A DNA stretch of 64,000 nt from Myxococcaceae bacterium (GTDB taxonomy: Bacteria > Myxococcota > UBA727 > JABDBI01): the NCBI GenBank assembly GCA_016000045.1, contig JAECQY010000005.1, positions 12,159 through 76,158 of the forward strand, in the 5' to 3' direction. Positions 9,033 through 16,782 of the stretch are shown piece by piece. Every line of letters starts with the position of its first letter. The stretch's first letter is position 1. Both the position numbers and the translations under genes were made by a program. The notes below the pieces were generated by a model. The model did no database searches and was not told where the DNA came from. It saw nothing but the letters and a program-made list of their open reading frames with translations.

Positions 9033-10349
9033 ATGTTGTCGATCCGATCGGTTTATGGAGTCAGCGCTTTGAGTGCGCTAGCAGGTCTTCTTTTTGGCTA
9101 TGACACGGGAATTATATCCGGAGCCATTCTATTCATCGAAAAAGACTTCTTAGTTCCCGTTTCCGATATTGGATGGGTGGTCAGCGCGGTTTTGCTCGGT
9201 GCTCTGTTCGGATCTGCATTCTGCAGTCAAATCACCGATCGCCTCGGGCGCAAAGGCTCTTTGCTGATCGCATCCGGACTCTTTGTCCTGGCTTCCCTCG
9301 GAGCGGCCGGGGCTCACGATATTCCAGACCTTATTTTCAGTCGATTCTTTCTTGGTTTTGCGATCGGAATCTCCTCTTTAACCGCGCCGCTTTATTTGGC
9401 CGAAATCGCGCCCGCTTCCAAGCGAGGATTTCTCGTTTCGCTGAATCAATTGGCCGTTACCCTGGGGATTTTGATCGCTTATGGGGTCAACTATTTGTTT
9501 GCTGAGTCAGGGAATTGGCGTTGGATGTTTCTCATCGGAGCGCTCCCAGGGGGAGTGCTCGGGATAGCTCTCTTATTTCTGCCAGAAAGTCCGCGGTGGC
9601 TCATACTGAAAAATCGAAAAGGAGTTGCTCAGAGAATTCTCAACGACATTCGACAAGCCGACAGCTCAGAGGAACTGTCTGAAATTGAACATAGTTTAAA
9701 ACACGATGCCATTTCTTGGACGCAAGTTTTTAGCCAAACGCTTCGACCGGCCTTAATCGTTGCCATTGGACTCGCTTTTTTCCAGCAAGCAACGGGGATT
9801 AACACGATCATCTACTACGCCCCGATCATCTTTCGACACGCAGGATTTCAGTCTAGCTCAGATGCCATCTTAGCCAGCGTTATGATTGGAACGGTCAATG
9901 TGATCTTTACGATTATTTCGCTCTTCCTCATTGATCGCGTCGGCAGGCGGCCTCTTTTGCTGATCGGTACATTCGGAATGATGGTGAGCTTGTTCTTGTG
10001 TGGAAGCATCTTTCTGCAAGTCGATCGTTCTCTGGATGGCTCGCTTGGATTGCTGAGCATTCTCGCCTTTATTGCATTTTTCGCCATTAGCCTGGGGCCT
10101 ATTATGTGGCTCATGATTTCAGAAGTGTTTCCCTTGGAGCATCGAGCGCTCGGGACCAGTCTGGCCGTATGCGCTCAATGGGGGTTCAACTTCGTTGTAT
10201 CCGCCAGCTTCCCTGATCTTTTGCACTTTGCAGGAACAACGTATACCTTTTGGTTCTACGGCTTGATTTGCTTATTCGCTTTCTGGTTTATTGCCAAAAA
10301 AGTTCCCGAAACCAAAGGGAAAAAGCTCGAAGCAATCCAGTTTCGATAA
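9033..10349 (+). CDS. MFS sugar porter (GalP/XylE-like)
   Basis: A 438-residue, 12-helix sugar:H+ symporter-type permease of the inner membrane. Family signatures are clear: GLLFGYDTGIISGA in helix 1, DRLGRKGSLL in the 2-3 loop, PESPRWL at the end of the N-half, DRVGRRPLLL in the C-half and PETKGKKLE at the C-terminus. QQATGINTIIYYAP is the helix-7 sugar-binding motif. An upstream in-frame Met at 8973 would add 20 polar residues and run into the divergent protease 5' region; the ATG at 9033 fits family starts better, though no strong ribosome binding site marks it. Sugar specificity is not determinable. It is convergent with the folE-like gene, with only a few bases between. Confidence 0.9.
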   Translation: MLSIRSVYGVSALSALAGLLFGYDTGIISGAILFIEKDFLVPVSDIGWVVSAVLLGALFGSAFCSQITDRLGRKGSLLIASGLFVLASLGAAGAHDIPDLIFSRFFLGFAIGISSLTAPLYLAEIAPASKRGFLVSLNQLAVTLGILIAYGVNYLFAESGNWRWMFLIGALPGGVLGIALLFLPESPRWLILKNRKGVAQRILNDIRQADSSEELSEIEHSLKHDAISWTQVFSQTLRPALIVAIGLAFFQQATGINTIIYYAPIIFRHAGFQSSSDAILASVMIGTVNVIFTIISLFLIDRVGRRPLLLIGTFGMMVSLFLCGSIFLQVDRSLDGSLGLLSILAFIAFFAISLGPIMWLMISEVFPLEHRALGTSLAVCAQWGFNFVVSASFPDLLHFAGTTYTFWFYGLICLFAFWFIAKKVPETKGKKLEAIQFR

Positions 10350-10355
10350 ACGTCG

Positions 10356-10862
10356 TCATTGCTTCGTAGGCTGCGCCTTCATGGAAGTGACACAGCAGGT
10401 CGTTAGGATACGCCCTTGCATGCACGTATGACGTGCTTCGATTCGCACCTGTAGAAATCGAGGTTCGAGGACGTCTCGAATCACCTCGAAAATCCGCTGG
10501 TTCAAACTTTCCTGCAAAGAAAGTTTCTGACTGCACGCGCGCACGATTTGCTCAAACGCTCCAGCACCAGCCAGCCATTGTTGGGGTTCAAATTGAATCT
10601 CTACTTCTCCAAAATAGGGCAACAAAGCGTGTTCGCAAATCGATAAAAAGGCTAGATTGGGAAGCCCAACGCGTCCTTGAAACGAATCTGCAGGAAGTCT
10701 CTGCTGATATAACAGTTCCTCCGGCCTCACGGTCTGCACAGCGCATAGCTCTCGCCACGCTTTGGCTGCCAAAATCGGCGTCTGAAGAAAGCGATCCTGT
10801 TCTTCAGAGGGGGCAAGTTCCTGCATAAGATTTGCAAAAATAGATTCCAGCTTTGAATTCAT
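10356..10862 (-). CDS. GTP cyclohydrolase I family protein, divergent (one zinc ligand missing)
   Basis: 168 residues, shorter than typical FolE (~185-220). The core reads SICEHALLPYFGEVEI, matching the family box SxCEHHLLPFxG, and RIEARHTCMQGR near the C-terminus matches the second box with its zinc Cys. Canonical FolE binds zinc with Cys, His and Cys (E. coli Cys110, His113, Cys181). Here these positions are Cys76, Ala79 and Cys147, so one ligand is absent although the catalytic His78 is kept. The usual QER box also reads LQESLNQR. The fold assignment is good, but ordinary GTP-to-dihydroneopterin activity is doubtful. It may use a different metal arrangement, work on another substrate, or be decaying. 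Confidence 0.7.
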   Translation of the reverse strand: MNSKLESIFANLMQELAPSEEQDRFLQTPILAAKAWRELCAVQTVRPEELLYQQRLPADSFQGRVGLPNLAFLSICEHALLPYFGEVEIQFEPQQWLAGAGAFEQIVRACSQKLSLQESLNQRIFEVIRDVLEPRFLQVRIEARHTCMQGRILTTCCVTSMKAQPTKQ

Positions 10863-10933
10863 ACAACTCGCATCTTAATAACTTTTTCAAGCAAACTTTG
10901 TAAAGGCACTGATCCGGACTCCAATCATTCCGC

Positions 10934-10975
10934 TGCCTGGATTGCTACCTCGCTTGGCTCCTCTCAATGAAGATA
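10934..10975. repeat. Degenerate copy of a dispersed ~30-nt intergenic sequence
   Basis: The 172-bp gap between the folE-like gene and the DUF177 gene holds a segment reading GGATTGCTACCTCGCTTGG followed by CTCCTCTCAATGA. The order and spacing resemble the complement of 49285-49320 (GGATTGCTTTGTCGGCTACG, then CCTCC). It is too diverged to call with confidence by eye. No promoter or terminator is evident in the rest of the gap. Confidence 0.3.
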
Positions 10976-11034
10976 CCACGCATTGATTGCCTTGACAGGG
11001 TTCTTGAACTTGGGAACAATGCTCTGCAACGCTC

Positions 11035-11415
11035 ATGAATTCGATTCGATTTGAACATATCCCCGATGTCGGCCTTTCTTTGGAAAAAGAATTCACGGCC
11101 GAAGCCTTGTCCGACTTGCTCGCTGAACCGAATCAAGAGCTTGCCTTCGCCGGGCTTGAGCCAACTCAAGTCGCTTTTCGGCTCGAAAAAGAAGGCTGCG
11201 ACGTCTTGCTAACTGCACAGAGCATCGTTCAAGTCACTCACCCCTGTGTCCGGTGTTTGGAGCCAATTCAAATTGCACAAACCATTCTCATCGACCTCAA
11301 GTTAGAGAAACCCGATTCGATCGACCTGATAGAGCTTTTTCGCGAAGAACTCTTTTTAGAACTTCCTGCTTATCCTGCGTGCGAAGCCAATTGCATTCAA
11401 GTGCCCACTCGTTGA
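11035..11415 (+). CDS. DUF177 (YceD-like) family protein
   Basis: A 126-residue soluble protein. The middle has HPCVRCLEPI, the CxRC pair typical of DUF177/YceD, and a second Cys pair (ACEANC) lies near the C-terminus, so the four cysteines could bind a metal. In many bacteria this family is encoded directly before rpmF (ribosomal protein L32) and is linked to rRNA maturation. Here the next gene is menA and no rpmF follows, so the usual partner is elsewhere. The start at 11035 has a further Met only well inside the domain. It runs 31 bases ahead of menA in the same direction. Confidence 0.75.
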   Translation: MNSIRFEHIPDVGLSLEKEFTAEALSDLLAEPNQELAFAGLEPTQVAFRLEKEGCDVLLTAQSIVQVTHPCVRCLEPIQIAQTILIDLKLEKPDSIDLIELFREELFLELPAYPACEANCIQVPTR

Positions 11416-11446
11416 CATCCGGCCAAGGGTCACGAATAAGCATCTC

Positions 11447-12268
11447 ATGCTTCCTTGGTTACTAGCGATTCGACCCAAAACACTTCCGATTGCCGTTGCA
11501 CCGATTTTGATCGGTTCAGCGCTTTGCTTTCGAAACTCTCGGTTTTCTTGGGTGTACCTATGCATCACCCTATTGGCTGCCCTCCTGATTCAGATTGGGA
11601 CGAACCTGGCAAACGATTATTACGACTTCCTCCAAGGATCGGACACTTCGGAGCGAATTGGGCCACTGCGGGTTACTCAAGCGGGGCTTCTCGCTCCTCG
11701 AACAGTTCGATTGGGTTTTATTCTTAGCTTTACGCTCGCAGCCTTCTTGGGGCTGCCTCTGGTCGCTCGTGCAGGCTGGCCAATCTTAGCGATTGGACTC
11801 GCCTCTGTTGTCAGCGGAATCCTGTATACCGCCGGCCCCTTTGCACTTGCCTATCTTGGGCTCGGAGAAATTTTTGTTTTATTTTTTTTTGGGCCTATCT
11901 CAGTAGCAGGCACCTACTACATTCAAGCAGGATACTTGAATCATTCGGCCATTGGACATGGAATCGCGATTGGGCTTCTGGCCTGCGCAGTTCTCGTCGT
12001 CAACAACTTGCGTGATCAAAAGCAAGATGAGAAAGCCAATAAAAAAACACTTGCTGTGCGCTTCGGAGCAAGATTCGCTCGGGCCGAGTATCGATTTTGC
12101 ATCTTGATCCCTGCCTTAATCGAGCTGTATTGGGGCGTTTGGCCTAGCAGTTTGCTCTTAGTTGCTGGTTATTTTTGGCTTAGAAGAGCTCCTCTAGAAC
12201 GCTTGCTGGCTCAGACTGTTTGGCTGCTTTTAGGGTTCGCAATCATCACCAGTTTTTATCTCGTATAA
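11447..12268 (+). CDS. menA: 1,4-dihydroxy-2-naphthoate polyprenyltransferase MenA
   Basis: A UbiA-superfamily membrane prenyltransferase of 273 residues that attaches the isoprenoid tail to DHNA, the committed membrane step of menaquinone synthesis. It opens with AIRPKTLPIAVAPILIGSA, very characteristic of MenA. The first Asp-rich motif is NLANDYYDFLQGSD and the second lies in NNLRDQKQDEKANKKT. Between and after these are the expected 8-9 hydrophobic segments. IGPLRVTQAGLL is the conserved piece after the first motif. Together with menC at 21769 it shows that the cell makes menaquinone by the classical pathway, probably the acceptor for the complex I encoded nearby. Confidence 0.93.
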   Translation: MLPWLLAIRPKTLPIAVAPILIGSALCFRNSRFSWVYLCITLLAALLIQIGTNLANDYYDFLQGSDTSERIGPLRVTQAGLLAPRTVRLGFILSFTLAAFLGLPLVARAGWPILAIGLASVVSGILYTAGPFALAYLGLGEIFVLFFFGPISVAGTYYIQAGYLNHSAIGHGIAIGLLACAVLVVNNLRDQKQDEKANKKTLAVRFGARFARAEYRFCILIPALIELYWGVWPSSLLLVAGYFWLRRAPLERLLAQTVWLLLGFAIITSFYLV

Positions 12269-12389
12269 GACGTTTTCGAAACTCTATTTTAAAAGAAAAT
12301 CCGGATAAGCCTAATATCTAAAATCACCCTATTGACTTATTAAAAAATTTAAGCCAATCGCCAGAATGAAAATATTGAATGAGGTACTT

Positions 12390-12776
12390 ATGATTGCTGA
12401 AAAAACAAAAAGCAAAAGAAAGCTTGTTTCTTTTAAAGATGTTCAAATTGCCTATCTGGTTGGCGATATGGATGGCGTTAACAAACTACTGAAGGACAGA
12501 AAGAATACTGTTGTTTTACTGAAAAAAACCCTTAAAGAGCTGAAAGCTGCTGGCAGAAAAACGGAAAGCCTCGAAGCGTATATCGCCGCACATTACGAGC
12601 CCGGTGCACGTGGCCGTTCGATACCGAGCCTGGGCCAAGAACGACTCTACAAAGCGCAACGAATTCATGCCGGAGGTCCTTTCTTGAGGTTGCCGTTGAC
12701 TCCGCTTGGGACAGACAAAGGTGGCGTTGTGATCGTTCGCTTTGAACCCGATCAAATTGTCGTCCGAAACGCCTAA
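12390..12776 (+). CDS. Hypothetical protein, Lys-rich N-terminus
   Basis: A 128-residue protein with no family I recognise. The chosen ATG at 12390 follows GAGG by five bases, whereas the earlier Met at 12366 has no ribosome binding site. The N-terminal half is strongly basic and helical (KTKSKRKLVSF, KKTLKELKAAGRK); the C-terminal half is more globular, with GGVVIVRFEPDQIVV. There is no signal peptide or membrane segment, so it should be cytoplasmic. A 121-bp AT-rich gap separates it from menA. The convergent gene on the other strand overlaps its stop by four bases. Confidence 0.6.
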   Translation: MIAEKTKSKRKLVSFKDVQIAYLVGDMDGVNKLLKDRKNTVVLLKKTLKELKAAGRKTESLEAYIAAHYEPGARGRSIPSLGQERLYKAQRIHAGGPFLRLPLTPLGTDKGGVVIVRFEPDQIVVRNA

Positions 12777-13261
12777 GACGAGCACAAGGTTTGAGTTTGG
12801 AAAAACGCGCTGAAGGGCCCTCGAAGGGCTTTTCGGTAGCCTAAGTCTGGGTTAAGCATCTGAATCGGTTTTCCATGACGTTCCGATAGCTCTGCGATTT
12901 GGTAGAAATTGTCTTTCAAGGAGCACTTCGACGGCAGGAGAAAAAACGATTCAACGATCGCCAGATCGATGCTGCTTTCTGCCAGACTTGCCTCCAGCAT
13001 CGCAAGCGCCTGCTCCTGCGAGCAGGGCCTTAATTGGATGCCGTTTTGCATGGGCGAAATTGCGCATTCTTGGAGCGAATTAACCCAAACAATCACTTTG
13101 CCTGGCTCAATGGACTGCCAAACTTTTTTTCGAATTTCTTGTTCATCAGCCCCATAAAATTCACTCAACAAAGTGGGCGTTCCCTCCGGGCCAAGCAAAG
13201 AACTTAAAATAGCTTGAGCAGTTTTTATCAGATACTCTCTTGATTTTTTTGCGCACAGCAT
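12773..13261 (-). CDS. Hypothetical protein, 162 aa
   Basis: I do not recognise this protein. It is soluble, has scattered cysteines and no signal peptide. A central VIVWVNSLQECAISP stretch and a later IDLAIVESFFLL strand resemble the beta-strand/loop pattern of a Rossmann-like or P-loop-derived fold, but there is no Walker A motif, so this is only an impression. It is transcribed away from the neighbouring small gene at 13289 and converges with the gene at 12390. Its length and sensible amino-acid composition on an otherwise empty strand support it as a real gene. Confidence 0.5.
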   Translation of the reverse strand: MLCAKKSREYLIKTAQAILSSLLGPEGTPTLLSEFYGADEQEIRKKVWQSIEPGKVIVWVNSLQECAISPMQNGIQLRPCSQEQALAMLEASLAESSIDLAIVESFFLLPSKCSLKDNFYQIAELSERHGKPIQMLNPDLGYRKALRGPFSAFFQTQTLCSS

Positions 13262-13288
13262 GTTTTGATGCCCTTATTGGAGAATGGA

Positions 13289-13612
13289 ATGGATGAAATA
13301 GAGTTAATCGCCACGTTTGATACAGACGAAACCGCTCGTTTGGCGGCCAAGGCCCTTAACAATTGGTTTTCTTGGATTATAGAAGGCGGAGATGATGAAG
13401 AAGCTCCGGATTTTTTTGAAGATTTTGGCATTGCAGCCGATGAATACGTCATCGACCGAGAAGAAGCCAATTGGGAAGATGCCCCTATCGCACGATCGCG
13501 CAGCAATCGAATCGGCATCGTCCTTGAATCGGCTAACGCAGTAGACGCTCTTGAGGAACTGCTGGAAGCTCTCGGTGCCTACGACGTAACGGTTTCCGGT
13601 GAAGAAGACTGA
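13289..13612 (+). CDS. Hypothetical acidic protein
   Basis: 107 residues from the ATG at 13289, which has TTGGAGA about six bases upstream; an earlier in-frame Met at 13265 lacks such a site. The product is very acidic, with clusters GGDDEEAPDFFEDFG and REEANWEDA, and ends VSGEED. The start (MDEIELIATFDTDETARLAA) and the later SANAVDALEELLEALGAYDV look like a small alpha-beta sandwich of ferredoxin-like type, which is inference. No family is recognised. The next gene starts inside its last codons (GTG at 13599), so the two are probably coupled. Confidence 0.6.
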   Translation: MDEIELIATFDTDETARLAAKALNNWFSWIIEGGDDEEAPDFFEDFGIAADEYVIDREEANWEDAPIARSRSNRIGIVLESANAVDALEELLEALGAYDVTVSGEED

Positions 13613-13991
13613 AATTATCTTCACCCTGGCTCTCGGGCTCTGGATGCCTTCCAAAGCCTTAGCCAGCTCGGCAGAAGCATACTATCGGAAAGCCGAAGAG
13701 TTCGAGGTCCACCTGCTCATCAAACCGGCCCTGGAGCACTATCGAAAGGCAATGAACGAATCGAACCCGATTTGGAAGCGCCGTGCTGCTTACCGAGCTG
13801 CAACTTTGATCCGGAATATGCATTTTCATCATGGACGCTCAGAAAGAGTCCGTTCAAGAATTGTGTCTATCTACAAATCCCTCTTGCAAGAACTCTTGAG
13901 CCACCATCTTGATCTTGAGCTCAAGATGGAAATTCAAAAAGAATTAGCTTGGACCCGACTCGGATTAAGCGCACCGAATCATTTTTTTTGA
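13599..13991 (+). CDS. Exported hypothetical protein, helical (TPR-like)
   Basis: A 130-residue protein starting at a GTG that overlaps the preceding gene by 14 bases. Residues 1-22 form a signal peptide: basic MKKTE, a hydrophobic core (IIFTLALGLWM) and an ALASS-type cleavage region. The mature part is helical and rich in Arg, Lys and Glu, with AYYRKAEEFEVHLLIKPALE and a YRAATLIRNM helix that look like one or two degenerate TPR-type helix pairs. A periplasmic location is likely. The function is unknown. It ends just before the region leading to the RRM gene. Confidence 0.6.
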   Translation: MKKTEIIFTLALGLWMPSKALASSAEAYYRKAEEFEVHLLIKPALEHYRKAMNESNPIWKRRAAYRAATLIRNMHFHHGRSERVRSRIVSIYKSLLQELLSHHLDLELKMEIQKELAWTRLGLSAPNHFF

Positions 13992-14106
13992 TTGCCATTT
14001 CACTTTGTGTAAGCTAGAGTCCACTCGTTTTAGAGATCCGCTTCAATCGAGTTTAGTTGGCATGGTGCTTAACCCTCCGAAGCGACCCCAGCCTTCAGGA
14101 GGTGTT

Positions 14107-14433
14107 ATGGGTAAAAAATTGTACGTTGGTAATCTTCCGTTTTCAGCAACGGATGATATGTTGGTTCAAACTTTTTCATCTTGTGGCGATGTTGAATCCG
14201 CAAAAGTGATCATAGACCGTGACTCCGGTCGAAGCAAAGGCTTCGGATTCGTTGAAATGGCAACAGACGATGGCGCTCAAGAAGCTATCAGCAAGCTTCA
14301 TGGTCAGTCGTTGGATGGTCGTAGCTTGACCGTAAACGAAGCTCGCCCAATGGCTCCTCGCTCCGGCGGCGGTGGTTTTGGTGGCGGCGGTGGCGGCGGC
14401 GGACGCGGTCACCACGGCGGCGGTCGCTACTAA
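14107..14433 (+). CDS. Small RRM-domain RNA-binding protein with Gly-rich tail
   Basis: 108 residues from the ATG at 14107, preceded by a near-perfect AGGAGGT three bases upstream; an in-frame Met at 14005 has no such site. One RNA recognition motif fills residues 2-80, with RNP2 as KLYVGNLPF and RNP1 as SKGFGFVEM. The tail is almost only Gly with a few Arg and His (GGGGFGGGG, then RGHHGGGRY). Proteins of this layout are single-RRM, often cold-responsive RNA chaperones in bacteria. A strong hairpin follows the stop, so the mRNA may end or be processed there before rimP. Confidence 0.93.
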   Translation: MGKKLYVGNLPFSATDDMLVQTFSSCGDVESAKVIIDRDSGRSKGFGFVEMATDDGAQEAISKLHGQSLDGRSLTVNEARPMAPRSGGGGFGGGGGGGGRGHHGGGRY

Positions 14434-14489
14434 GCAACCGTTTGTTTCGACTCTGGTACCAATCAATGCCCAGAATACTTGGTACCGGG

Positions 14490-14516
14490 CCTTTTTGACG
14501 GTGAACGTCAAAAAGG
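14490..14516 (+). terminator. 11-bp hairpin between the RRM gene and rimP
   Basis: CCTTTTTGACG (14490-14500) pairs perfectly with CGTCAAAAAGG (14506-14516) across a GTGAA loop. A second possible stem, GGTACCAA with TTGGTACC, lies just upstream. No clean U-run follows directly, but GTATTTTT comes about ten bases later, at the rimP start. It may be a weak or partial terminator, an mRNA processing site, or a structure that hides the rimP start, which has no obvious ribosome binding site. Confidence 0.5.
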
Positions 14517-14534
14517 GCTGGGCCTTGTATTTTT

Positions 14535-15017
14535 ATGTCTGAACCTTTTTTAAAAGAACTTTCTCCTCTCGAACAGGACATCAGCAAAGTTTTGGAGCCT
14601 ATTTTGGCTTTGAATTCGTTGGAGCTGATTGCTATTAAGCTAACCGGTCTGAAAGGAAAGCCCAATCTACTTCTTTACGTCAACGAATCCTCTCTGGATG
14701 GCTTGGCGACCATTAGCCGCTTAATTTCTGACACACTGGACGTTGAGAACGCAAACCAGAATTGGTTCGCGGGTCCCTATCAACTCGAGCTATCCAGTCC
14801 CGGTCTGGATCGCCCTCTGACAAAAAAAAGCCATTTTAAAAGCGCGCTAGGCGAACAAGTTAAAATAAAAACCGATCGCCAAACCCTCAGAGGCAAGCTT
14901 TTGAGCGAAAATGAGCACGGAATTCAAATCGATTCTCATGTTGAGCCAATCGAGTGGAACTCGATTCGGGACGCTTGTATGATTTTCACTCTCTCGAAAT
15001 CCCCCAAACGGAGATAA
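14535..15017 (+). CDS. rimP: Ribosome maturation factor RimP
   Basis: 160 residues, the normal length. RimP helps assemble the 30S subunit and binds free 30S in the cytoplasm. The N-terminal domain includes LELIAIKLTG and a GPYQLELSSPGLDRPL box, the family hallmark (VSSPGxxRPL). The C-terminal Sm-like barrel follows, with RGKLLSENEHGIQI. It heads the classic rimP-nusA-ylxR-infB-rbfA gene order, and nusA begins six bases after its stop. No good ribosome binding site lies before the ATG; a hairpin ends 18 bases upstream. Confidence 0.92.
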   Translation: MSEPFLKELSPLEQDISKVLEPILALNSLELIAIKLTGLKGKPNLLLYVNESSLDGLATISRLISDTLDVENANQNWFAGPYQLELSSPGLDRPLTKKSHFKSALGEQVKIKTDRQTLRGKLLSENEHGIQIDSHVEPIEWNSIRDACMIFTLSKSPKRR

Positions 15018-15023
15018 TTCAAT

Positions 15024-16520
15024 ATGGAAACAAAACATCTCGATCTCAAATCGGTCATTGAGCAAGTAGGCAAAGAAAAAAATATCAATCCAGATATTCT
15101 GATTGGGGCGCTTGAGTCTGCGATGTTAAGTGCTGCAAGAAAAAATCTTGGGCCCCTCGCCGATCTCGAAGCCCGTTATAATGCTGACATCGGCGAAGTC
15201 GAAGTCTACGAATTCAAGAAAATCGTGAAAGACGTTCATAATCCAAGCCTTGAGATTGCTTTTGAAGCCGCGACAAGACTGGATCCGGAGTTAACGCAAG
15301 ACGCGCTCGGAGAAGATTTGGGCATTAAGGTCGATTCGAGCGAATTTGGTCGAATTGCCGCTCAAAATGCAAAACAGATTATCGTTCAAAAAGTTCGTGA
15401 AGCCGAACGATCGCTCGTATACGACGAGTATAAAGGCCGAAAAGATGAGCTTGTCACTGGGATCGTACGTCGATTTGAACGTGGGAATATCATTGTCGAT
15501 TTAGGCCGTTCGGAAGCGATTATCCCGACTCGAGAGCAAATTCTCAAAGAAAATATTCGTGCTGGGGATCGGATCGTCGCTTATGTGCTGGATGTACTAG
15601 AAGAAACCAAAGGTTCTCAGATTATTCTTTCCCGGGTTCATCCCAATCTGGTTGTCAAACTTTTTGAGCAAGAAGTGCCTGAAATTGCAGATGGCATTGT
15701 CATGATTGAATCGGCTTCTCGGGAACCTGGGTTTCGAACCAAAATCGCCGTGCGCTCCAAAGACAGCGATGTGGATCCCGTTGGCGCTTGCGTTGGCATG
15801 AAGGGTGCGCGAGTCCAAGCCGTCATTCAGGAGCTCAAAGGTGAGAAGATTGACATTGTTCCGTTTCACCAAGATGAAGCCCGTTTCGTTTGCAACGCAC
15901 TCGCACCTGCTGAGATCAGTCGCGTTCTGGTCAACGAAGGCGAGCACACCATGCGAATCGTGGTACCCGATGATCAGCTTTCTTTGGCGATTGGACGACG
16001 AGGCCAAAACGTTCGACTAGCGGCTGAACTCACAGGTTGGAAAATTGATATTTTTTCAGAATCCAGTGCAGCGCGCGATCGCGAAGAAGCAGCTCTATCG
16101 CTTCTAGCCATTACGCCTCTGAATGAAATTCAGATTCAAACCCTTTACAATCATGGTTTCAAGCGGGCAGAAGACATTGCGAGAGCGGACATCGAATTAT
16201 TGAAAAGCTTGCCAGGAATGGCCGAATCTAGCGTTATAGACGAATTGAAGCAGGGAGCCCAACGTCTCTTGGAGCAAGGCAAATTGTCTCCCAGTCGAAT
16301 CAAAGCCGCGAAGCTGTTGAAACTCTGCGACTTGCCTGAGACCCCTCTATCGAAATTGGAACTCTCTGAAGAAAACATGCATGCGCTCAATGAAGCCTTT
16401 TACTGCGATCTCACCGATCTGGTTTTGGATACACCCAATCATGTGTCCACTGTCACCGGTTTTTCCATGGAACAATCCCGGCAGATGATTGAATCGGCGA
16501 AAAGCATCTTAGGGGTTTAG
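15024..16520 (+). CDS. nusA: Transcription termination/antitermination factor NusA
   Basis: 498 residues, matching the long proteobacterial form. NusA binds RNA polymerase and nascent RNA and controls pausing, termination and antitermination. The order is an N-terminal polymerase-binding domain (ALESAMLSAARKN), an S1 domain (GIVRRFERGNIIVDLG), two KH domains (DPVGACVGMKGARVQAV and a second with LAIGRRGQNVRLAAELTGW), and a C-terminal helix-hairpin-helix repeat region (RADIELLKSLPGM). It stands between rimP and ylxR with almost no spacing. Confidence 0.97.
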   Translation: METKHLDLKSVIEQVGKEKNINPDILIGALESAMLSAARKNLGPLADLEARYNADIGEVEVYEFKKIVKDVHNPSLEIAFEAATRLDPELTQDALGEDLGIKVDSSEFGRIAAQNAKQIIVQKVREAERSLVYDEYKGRKDELVTGIVRRFERGNIIVDLGRSEAIIPTREQILKENIRAGDRIVAYVLDVLEETKGSQIILSRVHPNLVVKLFEQEVPEIADGIVMIESASREPGFRTKIAVRSKDSDVDPVGACVGMKGARVQAVIQELKGEKIDIVPFHQDEARFVCNALAPAEISRVLVNEGEHTMRIVVPDDQLSLAIGRRGQNVRLAAELTGWKIDIFSESSAARDREEAALSLLAITPLNEIQIQTLYNHGFKRAEDIARADIELLKSLPGMAESSVIDELKQGAQRLLEQGKLSPSRIKAAKLLKLCDLPETPLSKLELSEENMHALNEAFYCDLTDLVLDTPNHVSTVTGFSMEQSRQMIESAKSILGV

Positions 16521-16521
16521 A

Positions 16522-16782
16522 TTGTCAGAGCGTTCTTGTATTGGCTGTCGCAAAATAAAGTCAAAAGCCGATCTATTTCGCTTTGCACGAAGACCCGATG
16601 GGACCATTCTGCTAGATTCTTTTAAGCAATTTAAGGGGCGCGGGTGTTACACCTGCAACTTAGATGCCTGCCTTAAACAGGCGATTCATAAAAAAGGGTT
16701 CGGCAGGGCTTTTAAAAAGCCTGTTTTAGGTATAAGCAGGCCACTAGGAGTTGTTGAAAATGGCGAAAGTACGCATTCATGA
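16522..16782 (+). CDS. ylxR: YlxR-family (DUF448) RNA-binding protein
   Basis: 86 residues beginning at a TTG codon one base after the nusA stop. The N-terminus has RSCIGCRK, a central FARRPDG, and GRGCYTC and CLKQAIHKKGFGRAF, the standard YlxR pattern. YlxR is a small basic protein in the nusA-infB operon, thought to bind RNA; it has also been described as a nucleoid-associated regulator in Bacillus. The last 23 bases overlap the start of infB in another frame, which argues for translational coupling. Confidence 0.88.
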   Translation: MSERSCIGCRKIKSKADLFRFARRPDGTILLDSFKQFKGRGCYTCNLDACLKQAIHKKGFGRAFKKPVLGISRPLGVVENGESTHS

